The notes: generated from the sequence alone by a model not told the origin. 64,000 nucleotides of DNA from Ariolimax columbianus (GCA_036924085.1 JAVGWX010000013.1:40065893-40129892); one strand, 5' to 3'; positions 32,110-43,104 are shown, counted from the first letter of the stretch. Numbers and translations: made by a program.

Positions 32110-33640
32110 TTATTATTATTTTACTTGCAGTGTCCGTTATTTCTCCATATCATTTTCACCAACAATGATGCACTTACTTCTTCGATTTGTCAGTGCACCA
32201 AAATGTGCATCATAGAAGATAGAAATCTTTTCATTGCTTCCCGTTTAACCTTCTTCGTCATTCGCGAAACGTTTCTTATCAATCTTGGTTAACAGTAAAC
32301 CGAACAAGTAAAAATTGATTGTCCGGAGCTACAAGTTGGATGTCCAAAAATTTGCCACTTTAGTTGTTCGATTTTCTGCTAGGTCAATCGAGCATTACTT
32401 CTCTAATCAACAAGCCATGGCGTTTTTCTTGGTTGGTCGGTTATTGATCCAGCGGGCTACGGGCTCTTGCGCTTTGGACCAATACCATATAGTGGTCTCT
32501 GCAAGTGTTTGTAAGCTGTTGTTTATTTGTGTACAAAGTGTTCCATTTGTCTGGCCTTGGAAGAAGAAGCTCTTTCCTTACACAGACAAGCGGCAGACAT
32601 TCAAAAAGATGATGGTCGAGAGTTGCGTACCGATGTGTGCACAGCCCGAAGTGGCGTATATTCTGGTTGGATTCTATTCAAGTGACTCTTAAGTTGTTTG
32701 TGTTGAGTGCGAAGTCGGAAAATGTTGATTTGATCTCGCTCCTTTTCAGGAGATTGATGTTATCTTTGGGATTTGTGATGGTCATATGTTTGCATATTAA
32801 ATTCCTAGTATTTTCCATTTCCCATCTTTTCAGCCAGGCTTCTTTGCTTGCAGTCTTCAGTAGTTGTTTGACGACGTTTTGTTGGAATTGCCCCCGACGT
32901 AAAAACAGCATTTTACTGTATAATACGCTATTAACATTGTCCTCTTTCTTCTGAAAAAAGGTTATCCTCTCTCCGTCAAAATTCCAAAACACGATAAACA
33001 TCTTGCATTTCTTGACATAAGGGTAAGAAAAATGTTTGCATTGCATTTAAGCAGGCTTTGATTCAGGTTGGTAGTGATGCGTGAATGGTTAAACCACATT
33101 GTCACTCATGTTCAGCATGTGTTCTCCTTCATCTACATATGGGCAAATATGCTGCAAGTACAGGCCAATTCGGTTCATTTTGTTTTCGTCCGTCCGTTGT
33201 CTGGAACCCACGGTGAACACACTTGCTGGAAGTTAAGTCGGGCATGCATTTTGATGTAAGCTACACTATTCTAACACCATATTGTAGATGATACACTATC
33301 TACCGTTGCTTGCCTGTCAGCTCGAGTCATCTCCCCTTCTCGCCACACACATGTTTCTATTTCAATCTGAACAGGACGACCAGGTCGTGCTTCATCAGCA
33401 ACTTTTGAGCGATCTTGAGAAATTGCATCCACCCATTAACGCACTGTTTTACGCCACAAACATTTCTTAACGTAAACGGGAAGCATGTCATTATAGATAT
33501 CCTTTAGATAAAGTTCCTTTGCTATAAACAATAGTACAAAAGCATGCCGTTCTTTGGTTAAGGAATCTGGAAGTTCAGATGCCATTTTTAATCTACACTG
33601 AGCACGTGCATGTGGCAACAAGGCGTCTGATGCTTACAGT
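32110..33640 (-). pseudogene. Mariner transposase relic interrupted by LINE-B
   Basis: On minus, the N-terminal region starts near 33584 (MASELPDSLTKERHAF), with VKKCLWRKTVR.WVDAIS and ARPGRPVQIETE (33385-33480). A decayed stretch holds YQPESKPA, then CKHFSYPYVKKCKMFIVFWN and KKEDNVNSVLYSKMLFLRRG (32890-33040), which fit the part of the mariner catalytic domain after the first Asp. LINE-B sequence then intervenes (32430-32890). Mariner resumes with IEQLKWQIFGHPT (about 32360) and ends with KRFANDEE (about 32270) and a CI.VG stretch. Stops are frequent. It retains more catalytic-domain sequence than the relic at 5330-5870, but the catalytic triad is not intact. Confidence 0.8.
32430..32890 (-). 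mobile_element. LINE-B 3' end inserted in mariner
   Basis: On minus: QFQQNVVKQLLKTASKEAW, TNPKDNINLLKR (matching NPKVNINFLKR at 16625), a broken THRY.T.DHHLFEC C-terminal motif, and the 3' end GGATCAATAACCGACCAACC at 32435-32455. The flanks on both sides are mariner, so the LINE is the younger insertion. No clear TSD. Confidence 0.85.
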
Positions 33641-33644
33641 AATC

Positions 33645-34036
33645 GCGCAGATCTAGATGTTGCTGCCAAGTAATGACATCTCTAGAAACTACCAACTACA
33701 CTTTTCAGCTATCCCATATCAGTGTGTGACCCGGTTACTGACCGGTTTCCAAAATATCTGCGTTAAATTATTGCCTTCCATCTGCGATCCCAATTCTCTA
33801 AACAAGAATACACGAGTGCAGCCTGTTTTCAGGATTGTCACTTGGAGGCAGGATGCAGTATTTGTCATGTATGGTTCATTCAAACCTGGCACAAGCAGCC
33901 AACAATGATCGCTGGCGCCTGACAAATCATTCACTGCTACATTTAAACTGATGAAAAGGGAAGTAGGACAGCACAAGAAAGAACTGGTATATTTAAAGAA
34001 AACAAACACAAGCAATGTACACGCATGATGAACTAT
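33645..34036. other. No gene recognised
   Basis: Unique sequence up to the TSD of LINE-A copy 4. Nothing recognised. Confidence 0.45.
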
Positions 34037-34051
34037 CGGACAGCGTTGTTC

Positions 34052-34813
34052 ACACAGAACGGAGGAGCAGGGGCATTCCCGAGCCTACCAAATGGCAGGA
34101 AAATAACACTGTCAGTGGCAACTGGAAAATACACAAGCAATTTCAGAGCGGAGGCAGAGGCACTGAGGGTGGCAGTGGAAGAAATGGTGACAGGTAAAAG
34201 GAATGAAAGCCATATAGTCCTTACAGATCCCCCAGCCGTAGTCACAGCACTAAAAAGCCAGAAAAATACTGAACTTAATAATTTAAGAGCAGTACTCTGT
34301 CAACTATGCCAGCAGTCCTCCCCCAAAAAAGTAGTGGCACAGTGGGTTTTATCCCACTGCAACATCCAAGGCAACGAGGAGGCAGACTAACTGACAAAAG
34401 AAGGTGCAAGACTACCACAACCAGATACCAGTGTGACATACGAGGAGTCAAAACGGCTTATTAGAGCTAGATACATGACCAAATGGGAAACAGAACATAC
34501 TGGCTACACATAAAAACGATGCCTATTACCAGTTGAACAGAAGAGAGCAGGTCGTGGTCTTCAGACTTCGCACTGGCCACAATAGACTGAGGTACCACCT
34601 ATTCAACAAATTGAAGATAGGTGGCACCGACGAATGCCCGTGTGGTACCGGGAAAATGACCCCTGAACATTTGCTGCAAAACTGCATGACATACGAGGAT
34701 CAGAGAGAGCAGATGTGGCCATCACCAGTGGCAACACTAGACAAGCTGTAGGCCAGTGTCGACAGCCTCAGGATGACCGCTGCTTTTTTCGAAAAAATAA
34801 AGGTCGACATCTG
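34052..34813 (+). pseudogene. LINE-A copy 4: RNase H and C-terminal domain with breaks
   Basis: The frame gives TQNGGAGAFPSLPNGRKI, FRAEAEALRVAVEEM (Glu motif) and TDPPAVVTAL (Asp motif, one residue short of the family TDALAVVTAL), then QWVLSHCNIQGNEEAD, where a TAA (34388-34390) follows. A one-base insertion near 34510 shifts the frame before the C-terminal CPCGTGK...EHLLQNC part. A TAG at 34749-34751 ends it early. The first RNase H Asp (TDGS) was lost through 5' truncation. Confidence 0.85.
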
Positions 34814-34842
34814 ACAGCGTAAGAAGAAGAAGAAGAAGAAGA
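34052..34842 (+). mobile_element. LINE-A copy 4, 791 bp, perfect 15-bp TSD
   Basis: CGGACAGCGTTGTTC occurs at 34037-34051 and 34843-34857, directly outside a 5'-truncated LINE-A that begins in RNase H (ACACAGAACGGAGGAGC) and ends in a 3' UTR with GGTCGACATCTGACAGCG and about eight GAA repeats. Confidence 0.97.
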
Positions 34843-34974
34843 CGGACAGCGTTGTTCGAGCTTATAAGCTAGAGGTATATGGGATACTATTGAATCTTTG
34901 CTTCTTCTCTCAGAAAAATAATCGACCAAGAACAACAACTGTCTATCCGCTTCATCTTCCTCTGGGACAAACTC

Positions 34975-35115
34975 TTTCAGATGTTAGGACGCTGCTGGAG
35001 TAGGATGTGTCGGACCGAAAGGTGAAAATAGCGCAGTCAACCTGTAAACTTCGACACAACTCATTCCGTTCTCTGGACAACATCCTACTACTTGGGAGAT
35101 TGAGAACAAATAACT
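34975..35115 (+). mobile_element. Family A retroposon, 3' half
   Basis: Holds GGATGTGTCGGACCGAAAGG, CGACACAACTCATTCCG and GGGAGATTGAGAAC; the region between ACTTG and GGGAGATTG is deleted relative to other copies. Confidence 0.8.
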
Positions 35116-35264
35116 AAGTAGAAAATGTTAGAACTAATAGGTATCGAGAGACCAATCATTAGATTAACCCCGAACCTATATGGACATCAATATGCGGTTA
35201 TTTCAATTATGGTAGGAATAACAAATCTAGTTTCAACAATACAGGCGATTTGGCATAGTTACTT

Positions 35265-35490
35265 AATTTCTCCGTCTCTATAAGGCATTTACTGAGATGG
35301 TGGAGAAATATTTATCCGTATCTATAAGGCATTTACTGAGATTATGGTGGAGAAATATTTCTCCGTCTCTATAAGGCATTTACTGAGATTATGGTGGATA
35401 AATATTTCTCCGTCTTTATAAGGCATTTACTGGGATTATGGTGGAGAAAAATTTCCACGTCTCTATAAGGCATTTACTGAGATTATGGCG
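35265..35490. repeat. 47/48-bp repeat, five units
   Basis: Unit TTTCTCCGTCTCTATAAGGC plus ATTTACTGAGATTATGGTGG and AGAAATA. In one frame the unit reads SLYKAFTEIMVEKYF. That resembles the SP.LF.LY.E.IM region just upstream of motif C in LINE reverse transcriptases, and the LINE relic continues directly to the right. Confidence 0.85.
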
Positions 35491-36180
35491 GAGAAAGTTA
35501 TTCGGAGTTTTAATAAGTGTCAAAATCAGTGGTTTGAAAGTTAATGCCATCAAATTTGACGATGATGATTTAGTCACAGTGGAAGGATCATTAGATACGT
35601 TGTAGAGGCTGCGTGTATAACAGACATAAGTTGGTATACAAATAAATATATTGAGGGCAACGGTTATGGTTATAGCCAAGCTACATAGCCAAATACATGT
35701 AATCATCAATTGAAAAATAATCGAACAAGTACAGAAGTTTACATATTTAGGACAAACCACAAAAGAAGATGCTGCAACGAGACGAAAATTAGGACGAGGG
35801 TTCCAACGCCAAAAAAAGTCACCCGAAAAAAAAATAATTACTACTCATGTATAGTTAATTGAAGGGTATGGGACTGAAACATGAACTCTAGCAAAGAAAG
35901 GTGATAAACGCTTGGAAGCGTTTGAAAAGTGGAGCTATCGTAGAATGGAACGACTGAATTGGACAGAAAGATGATCCAATGATAATGTCCTCACTGATGT
36001 AGGCGCACAAGAACAAATATTGAAAACAATACAAAAACGAACATTTTTGTAGCTGGAACACAATTTGCGACATGAAAATAGTCAACAGAAAATCTCTGAG
36101 CGCACGATCCAACAAAAACTGGAATTGGGCGTTCAAGAATTGCCTTTACATTTTCCGCAATGCAAACACATTAAAGTATG
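35491..36180 (+). pseudogene. LINE reverse-transcriptase relic
   Basis: Pieces in successive frames: EIMAEKVIRSF and NAIKFDDDDLVTVEGSLDTL (motif C with its Asp pair, about 35545-35600), VQKFTYLGQTTKEDA (about 35735), GDKRLEAFEKWSYRRMERL.WT (35900-35965) and EQILKTIQKRTFL (about 36010-36050). Typical of an RNase H-less LINE; heavily decayed. Confidence 0.75.
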
Positions 36181-36234
36181 AACTTTGGCTGAAATGAAGA
36201 GAGTAGCAAAAGATATGGTTAATTGAGAGGAATG

Positions 36235-36545
36235 CTCTGACAACCTTACAACCGGTGTTACGACTGATCAACCAGAGAATACGGTCAAACGGATAGATGT
36301 ACTCAGACAACCTTAAATCCAGTCTTAGCTCTAACCAACTAAGGGAAAGTGTCAAATGGAGAGAAATACTCATACAACCTTACACCCAGTCTTATCACTG
36401 ATCAACCAGAGGAAAAGTCAATTAGAGAGATATAATCAGTCAAATTACAACCAGTCTTAGCACTGACCAACCAGAGGAAAATTCAAATAGAGAGATATAA
36501 TCAGTCAAATTACAACCAGTCTTAGCACTGACCAACCAGATGATG
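36235..36545. repeat. About 65-bp degenerate tandem repeat, four to five units
   Basis: Unit with CAACCAGTCTTAGCACTGACC, AACCAGAGGAAAA and GAGAGATATAATCAGTCAAA. The last two units are almost identical, the earlier ones diverged. Confidence 0.85.
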
Positions 36546-37374
36546 GTGATAAATAAAGTACATTGTTTGTAATGCATCACACGTCATTATAAAACAGAAA
36601 TAGACTACATGTAGTTAAAAAGAACATAATTTCACATTTAAAAAAAACAGATTAAACTCTACAGAACAGCGACAACACCAACATCAAACATATAACTTTG
36701 CAATGTGAGCTCTCTGTCTAGTCCTGATATAACAAGATATTTGGACATGATCAGAGAATTGAGAAAGGAACGGGTTAATTTGAAACATTTTGGGCGTATT
36801 CTTTTCCCGCCTACTGGCGCCACATTTTAACTTGTAAATAGACGCAGACGACAGATATGCTCTAATGGGACTGTTTCATATTATTTATGGCCTCCGGATC
36901 TTCTTTATTAACAAAGCTAATTTGCATAGTTTATTTCATTAACATGGAATACGTCAAAAAATAACAGAAAATAAAAACACATAAAAATGGTTAAAATTTA
37001 CGCGCTCCATAGAAACGCAGTGAGGCGCAGCAATCGGGGAAGTGAGATAACTCCGTGGGGATAATGAATAGAAATTTAAGTGACGGTTAAGTGTCGAATG
37101 TTTATGTTGAACAAAGAAAGGAGCATCATATTTGAAATATTTGTCAGGATAGTCTCCCCATGGAGGTTCACCTTTGTGAAAAAAGAGGAGATTACTTTAA
37201 ATATGCGAATATAGCCCGATAACAGCTACTGCTGTCGAGGATGAGGTGTTACAAGCTTCATTCTTCCTCTTCTTTTCACTTATCATGTTTTGTCTTTATG
37301 AAGAGATCTCTAGAACGAGCCCGACTGTGTGCCTCATTCACTGTGGCATTCACCGCCGCATATATTTACGTAAG
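36546..37374. other. No gene recognised
   Basis: AT-rich unique sequence; nothing recognised. Confidence 0.5.
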
Positions 37375-37520
37375 TCACCCTTTTCATGGTCGGCATTTGG
37401 CCATGGATCCGTTGTATTTAAATAGCATTGCTTGATATAGGCTTCTGTGTGCTGGTAGCCTTGTTAGTGGCAAACTATTTTAGTTGCTGTCTTTTGATGT
37501 AGTCTAAAACTGGTGATGAT
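37375..37520 (+). repeat. Dispersed repeat G, copy 1
   Basis: ATCCGTTGTATTTAAATAGC, ATTGCTTG and GTTGCTGTCTTTTGATGTA match 56005-56140 in order. Not seen elsewhere in the window. Confidence 0.65.
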
Positions 37521-37736
37521 CCCACTAGTATACTGATGTCATCGTATCTGATCCTGTCTCCCCTTGTTACATCCAATAGTCGTCACATGCATTTCATTTC
37601 TGCTGTTACATAATGTATTTTAAAACGAAGGCGATGATGCTGTGTCTGGTCTAGCAAGCCGGCAGTAGCTATTTATTTATATCTCTTCACGCTCACATAA
37701 CACAGAAGCTTCATTATACCAAGTATTAGGCATCAA

Positions 37737-38057
37737 GATGCTGAGCAGTTCCATAGCTGACTGCTAGCGTCAGGGCCAGCGAGCTAGAGCTGACAAGACC
37801 ATTCTACGCCTCCACGCGGTGATCCTGAATGACAGGCTGACACAGAGCAGACCGGCTAAGCAGAAGGGGTCGAATAGGGAAGGATAACCCGATACTAAAA
37901 ACAAATGCCTGCTGTCGAAGAAGGCGGATGTGTCGGACTAAAAGGTGCACATATCACAGTCAAGCTGTAAACCACGACACAACACATTCTGTTACTTGCA
38001 AAGCCTTGTTCTCGGCTTGGTACCGGGAGATTGAGAATGAACATCAGTAGAAGAAGA
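37737..38057 (+). mobile_element. Family A retroposon, full length with GAA tail
   Basis: Head ATCAAGATGCTGAGCAG, body with CCACGCGGTGATCCTGAAT and AAGGCGGATGTGTCGGAC, 3' end CGGGAGATTGAGAATGAAC and tail AGAAGAAGAAG. A short deletion removes part of the head relative to 43852. Confidence 0.85.
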
Positions 38058-38301
38058 AGATATTAAATAGTTTCTGTCCATCAGATGACAGTGGACAGTT
38101 CCATTCTTCGCTGCCTTCCCTTCCCTAATAGAAGCACATGTACTCATTCAAGGCTGGATCTACTGGAGCGTGTCGGTATCTGTAATCTAACCCGGTATAT
38201 GTGCCCCAAAACACCAACTTTGTATCACTATACTATTCTGTAGTCCAGTATGCATCTGGTAAAGGCGACTTACATATCGCATTTTGTACTTGTATACGCA
38301 T

Positions 38302-38562
38302 GTATGGGAGCCGCGTAGGACAGTGGTTAGCGTGCTGGCTTCACATCTGAGTGGCGCTAGGTTCATTCCCCAGTTGAGACGGAAAGGTTTTTTCAGACCG
38401 CGACGTTAATTCAGCCTTAAATGGGTACCGGGAAGTAAAAGCGGCGAGGAAGAGGAGATGGCTACTGCCCTCATATAGCCGAGCCTTTGAAATGTGAGTT
38501 CGCTAGCACCCCACACCCCTACGCAATGGTATGGGTTACTTTACTCTATGTTTTTAAATGTA
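38302..38562 (+). mobile_element. tRNA-derived SINE
   Basis: The head GGGAGCCGCGTAGGACAGTG holds an A-box-like TAGGACAGTGGTTAGCG, followed after about 35 bp by a B-box-like AGGTTCATTCCCC. The body holds GGGTACCGGGAAGTAAAAGC and CATATAGCCGAGCC. TGTATACGCAT at 38291-38301 and TGTATGTGCAT at 38563-38573 (9 of 11 matching) may be the TSD. Different family from 29701-29960. Confidence 0.85.
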
Positions 38563-38579
38563 TGTATGTGCATTTGTGT

Positions 38580-39148
38580 CTTTTTTCTTTATGTTTATAT
38601 GTATGTCTCTTGATAGATATATGTACTTTCAGCTGTATTTGTTGATATAAGTGCTCATTGGTTCATGTATTGCCATTTCTTTTTTGGCATAATCATTTTC
38701 TAAAAGTCATGCCATGATTCACAAGTTTTTAGCCATCTTCTGGCTAATTTCGACTCTAACTTTAGGATTTAGGTTCTCGAGACAAATGTATTTGATTATT
38801 GAGTGATTTTTTAGCTGTTTTTTTTTAAATTGTTTGCATCCTTCCTGATGAAAACCTAGTTGTCGTAACTTCGGCTTCTGTTTTGTGTCGCTCTCGTTGC
38901 TGTAACTGAGGCATGTCTGAATTTGTTTTTGTCGACATTTGACCTTCTACGTAGCTGCATATTCGCTTATTTTTACCTTGTTTGACTAAGGAGCGTTGGA
39001 TCATGAGGTTAGCCTCCTTGTAAAAGAGGATACTGCAGAAGCGATTACGGTAAAAGCGTGTCAGTGCTGTGACGCGGATTTTCTGCACAGAGATCAACTA
39101 TAGTGAGGACCCCATGCTTCAACTGGAGCTAAACAGAAAACGATGGTG
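38580..39148. other. No gene recognised
   Basis: Unique sequence; nothing recognised. Confidence 0.45.
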
Positions 39149-39158
39149 ATGTTGGTGA

Positions 39159-39400
39159 CTTTTTTTTTTGTTTTTGCATTCGCTTTATTTCTTTAATCCC
39201 CAAGGTGGAGTGGTTTTTATTTTGCGCCTGTTGGCCCAGTGCATCCGACTTCAGCATGCATTTTATGTACGGGTCTGCTTCCTCCTGCATTTTCTAAGGG
39301 TTTGTCTCCCCGGGGTAACGGCCGGTGCTGTGATGGGGATCGAATCCAGCACTTTCGGGTTGTGAGCCGTGTCACTTAACCACTAGCCCGCGCCGTCCCC
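39159..39400 (-). mobile_element. tRNA-derived SINE, second copy of the 29701 family
   Basis: Sense on minus: GGGGACGGCGCGGGCTAGTG head, B-box-like GGATTCGATCCCC, then a body nearly identical to 29720-29900 and an A tail (T run at 39160-39169). ATGTTGGTGA (39149-39158) and ATGTTGATGA (39401-39410) form a TSD with one mismatch. Confidence 0.93.
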
Positions 39401-39410
39401 ATGTTGATGA

Positions 39411-40174
39411 TGATGATGATGATTAACTATAAACAATGGACGAATGGGTGGCAGAGCTCTTGACCAAGGTGACACGGGTTTAACAATCTGGTAAGTGGTT
39501 TTATTTTCTGTAGGTTATAAGAGCAGATGTGACCCCAACTGCTGCTGCACAGACAAAGGGCCTTTATTTCTTAATCTCATAAATAACGCCTCACTCCCAC
39601 CCCACCCCATGCCGACCTCAGAAATGAGATTAAACGTTTCAATTATTGCTTTAACAAAGGGAGTATGGCGGTGGGAATAGCAACAGTGATGTCAAATATT
39701 GTAAAGATATCATCATCATGAGCTTGTCACGTCAGATGGGGGCGTAGATTCAACTTCGGGCAGTAATCAAATGTGACTTTTTACATATAATATTCATGTC
39801 GCTTATTGTTTGTCTGGACGTAAAGCTGGTGGCTTCTTACAATTTCCAAAGAGTCTTTTTTAAAATTTCAATACTGCAGTCGGAATGCAGTGTTAATTTT
39901 AGTTTCCGGAAAGTAACAAGTTGATTTTTCGTCAACAGTTTTAAAATCGCCCGTTTCATTAAATTTCTGTCGAAATCATCAAATTTCCTGTCCCTACCTT
40001 GCTTGATATGAGGGCACTCTGAGCCCTTTCCAATTCAAGGACAAAAATATGATCTATCGAGATCAAGCAGCAATATCGTTTCTCTGGGTAATGGATATCT
40101 CAATATAAATGACCCATCTTAGATTTCCTGCAGAAAAACTGGCATACGTGTTGTTTGCGAAAGCCCACAATAAG
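39411..40174. other. No gene recognised
   Basis: Unique sequence; nothing recognised. Confidence 0.45.
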
Positions 40175-40285
40175 TAGGTTACTTGTCTATGCGTCCTGAA
40201 AAGGACGTTAAGTGGAGGGTTGCGGTAACCGTTCCTCACAACTTGAGCGTGCAGATGAAGATGACCCGGGTCTAATTTCATTACT
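40175..40285 (-). repeat. Family C 3' fragment, antisense
   Basis: CGTCCTGAAAAGGACGTTAAG and AGCGTGCAGATGAAGATGAC match 58765-58835. Confidence 0.65.
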
Positions 40286-40689
40286 AATTAGAATATTGCA
40301 CAGGCAGCAGTTAGCATCCTCTTTACGTGCACAGAGTGTAAATGGGATCTCCGGGTTTTTCGTGTATCTCCAATATAATTAGATGCTGGTCTGACCTTCC
40401 CTTTGACCAGTGTTTGCTTGGGAATTTTGAGATTGGAAATGAAACCGTTTCGAACTTTCGTTTCGTGAGAGGTAAGCACATTTATCTCTCAGCTACAGCG
40501 AATTACTGCGGTCGACCAGGAGAATTTTAAAAGCCGAAGAATAACAATCGATTGCTTCTGCAATTGCAGCGGAGTATAACTATTTACAAGTTCACCACTA
40601 CTGGCAACATTATATATATATATGTGTGTCTGTATGTGTTTATGGTTGCGTGCGTTTGAAAGTGCGATCTAGCCAAAATGAGAAAAAGA

Positions 40690-41010
40690 TACTTGAGTAC
40701 AAACAAGACCAAATGCTGAATTCCGTAACTGAGAGTGTTACGTGTTCTCTGTGGTTTCTTGAGTACAAACAAGACCAAATTCTGTAACAGAGAGTGTTAT
40801 GTGTTCTCTGTGGTTTCTTGAGTACAAAACAAGACCAAATTCTGAATTCTGTAACTGAGAGTGTTACGTGTTCTCTGTGGTTTCTTGAGTACAAAATAGA
40901 CCAAATTCTGTAACAGAGAGTGTTATGTGTTCTCTGTGGTTTCTTGAGTACAAACAAGACCAAATTCTGAATTCTGTAACTGAGAGTGTTATGTGTGCTC
41001 TGTGGTTTAT
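40690..41010. repeat. Alternating 66/59-bp tandem repeat, five units
   Basis: Units with GAGTACAAACAAGACCAAAT and GTGTTCTCTGTGGTTTCTT. Long units contain TGAATTC and GTTACGTG; short ones lack TGAATTC and have AACAGAG and GTTATGTG. Order is long-short-long-short-long, so the true unit is a dimer of about 125 bp. Confidence 0.9.
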
Positions 41011-41269
41011 ATTGTTATTTGTCTAATGTTTGTAACTCGAACTACAGCATTACGATTCATAACATGCTCAAGCAGGGATGCTCTTTCATAATGACGTCCT
41101 ACTGACCTCGGTATATTGCTTCTATTTAACTTTCGGATGAGTTATCTTAGGTTATGTTAAGCAAAACCCACATCACTGCACTTCCGGTAGACTTATGATT
41201 TCTCAGTTTTCTCAGCAAATAGTATAAGTTCAGGAAATTGATATTTCCTGTAGCTCATTGTGTATACAC

Positions 41270-41700
41270 ATTCATTTCATGCCCCGCCGCATTAGGCGCC
41301 CCTCCGTATTTTACACTCAGTAGGAATCCAGCTCTGCGACGCCTAAAGTTATTGTAAAACGCGCGTTCCTTCCTGGTCCAGTCAAAAATTCTCTTAGATC
41401 ACGTCATGTGACAAAATCTCGCGTAATTCTCCGTAATCTCCAGAGCGCGTGAACAAACAGTCTCGCTCGGCGAGATCGAGACTTCACACTTAGTCACGTG
41501 CTCTCCAGAGTCACTGATTTCCCACTATTAACCAGAACAGCCGACATAAGGCGTCATGGGGCACTTCGGGAAGTAATAAAACCAAGACTTCCTCATAAAA
41601 GTCGAGATATTAACGGGCATCAGTACGCAGATCAGGTGCTCGAACTGTTGTAACAAACACTCGCGCAGTCATTTTGCTTTTAGTACAAGCGTGTACCCAT
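41270..41700. other. CpG-rich unique segment, possible regulatory region
   Basis: CpG dinucleotides are noticeably denser here than in the surrounding sequence (for example AAAACGCGCGTT, CTCGCTCGGCGAGATCGAG and CACGTG twice). No open frame, repeat or transposon match was seen. This is compatible with an unmethylated promoter or a fragment of a gene's 5' region; function not shown. Confidence 0.3.
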
Positions 41701-41809
41701 AGCGCTGAACAATATTAATATTGAGTACCTCAAAGGGGCTGGCTGTTATTCTCCCTATTTTGCTCATTGTTTTTTATTTCATAAAAGTTAAATGTCAAGG
41801 TAGTTACAT

Positions 41810-42275
41810 AGAAGACACTGCAATCGGGGATGACGTGGTAGAGACTTCATTGTACGAGGTCACAGCTTGTTTATAAGAGATTGGGTGGCCAGTTCCCTTC
41901 CTCGTTGTCTTTACTTCCAATAAGCCAAATGTTGCGTCGGCAACAATGCCGCCCAAAGTGTCATCCAAAGGAGACATGTTAATCCGGGTCTGGAAAAATA
42001 TACTGTTCAAGACCACGACCCCGACTTCCATTTAGTCTTCTTTGGAAACGGACTGTTCTTCTTATACTAACCAGGTGGGGGATCGACGTAATCACCGTAG
42101 TAGTGAGCGACATGCCCACGAAGCCAAACATAGCACAACCGCCTGGAGGACCCTAGTTCACGTTCTTAAGCACGCTCAGGACATGAGGAAATGTACAGAA
42201 ACATTAAAAGTCCTTTTCAGGGAGCACAAAATAGTACATCTTCTTATTGTGGGCATTCACAACAACAACAACAAT
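41810..42275 (+). repeat. Family C dispersed repeat, most complete copy
   Basis: It starts with CACTGCAATCGGGGATGACG, continues through CCAGTTCCCTTCCTCGTTG, GAGACATGTTAATCCGGG, CAGGTGGGGGATCGACG and GTAGTAGTGAGCGACATG, then ACAACCGCCTGGAGGACC and CTTTTCAGGGAGCACAAAA, and ends ATTGTGGGCATTCAC plus (AAC)n. No long reading frame. The (AAC)n end looks like a retroposon tail; no TSD found. Confidence 0.75.
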
Positions 42276-42484
42276 AAGTCAGGTATTCATTTATAGCTCG
42301 ACCGACTGGAGCGTGCCGAAAACAGCAGTTGAACATCTTACCTTTACCGTGAAAAACTACGGTTTTTTTTGTGTTCGTCTACGTTAATTGTTCATTAATG
42401 AAAACGTTCAGATTTGTGTTTATTTTCTATGTTGTGATTTGCTGTTTCTATTTTAGCTGTGTGAGAGGGGACACAGTGTACGAG

Positions 42485-43102
42485 GTCCTTCTTCGTCTTC
42501 TTTTTCTTCTTCGTTCTCGTTCGTTCTGACATCACCGTGATCAAGCCGTGAAAAGGGCGTTGCAAGTAGCAGGATGTTGTCCAGTGAACGGAATGCGTTT
42601 TGTCGTCGTTTACAGATTGATTGCGATATTTGCACCTTTCTGTCTGACACATCCAACTTCAGTAAGCATTTTGGTGTACCGGATTAGCCTTCCCTCTTCG
42701 AACCCTTCTCCTAAGCATGTTATCCACCTCGTAGAGGGGACAAAATGTCTTTACAGCTGTGGTTTGCTGGTCCTGATTTAAAGGTCCTGGTCCTGGTATG
42801 CTGGTCCTGGTTTACTGGATATGGTTTGCTAATCCTGGTTTGCTGGTAATGGTTTGCTGGCCCTGGTTTGTTGTAGCTAGTTTGTTGGTACTGGTTTGCT
42901 GGTCCTGGTTTGCTGGTATTCGTTTGCTGGAGCTGGTTTGCTGGTCCTGGTTTGCTGGTACTCGTTTGCTGGAGCTGGTTTGCTGGTCCTGGTTTGCTGG
43001 TACTCGTTTGCTGGAGCTGGTTTGCTGGTCCTGGTTTGCTGGCACTCGTTTGCTGGAGCTGGTTTGCTGGTCCTGGTTTGCACTGCTGATCGTCTTGGTC
43101 CC
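42485..43102 (-). mobile_element. Family A retroposon carrying an internal array
   Basis: On plus, the TTC-rich tail (42487-42512) and body run normally to AGCTGTGGTTTGCTGGTCC (about 42760). The 14-bp array then intervenes, and the element resumes with GCACTGCTGATCGTCTTGGTC (43079-43100), the family A head. Confidence 0.8.
42787..43078. repeat. 14-bp repeat organised as 42-bp trimers
   Basis: Monomers TGCTGGTCCTGGTT, TGCTGGTACTCGTT and TGCTGGAGCTGGTT follow each other in order, four times in the right half; the left half is irregular. The monomer matches the family A segment GGCTCGCTGGCCCTGAC at exactly the place where the array sits. Confidence 0.93.
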
Positions 43103-43104
43103 AG

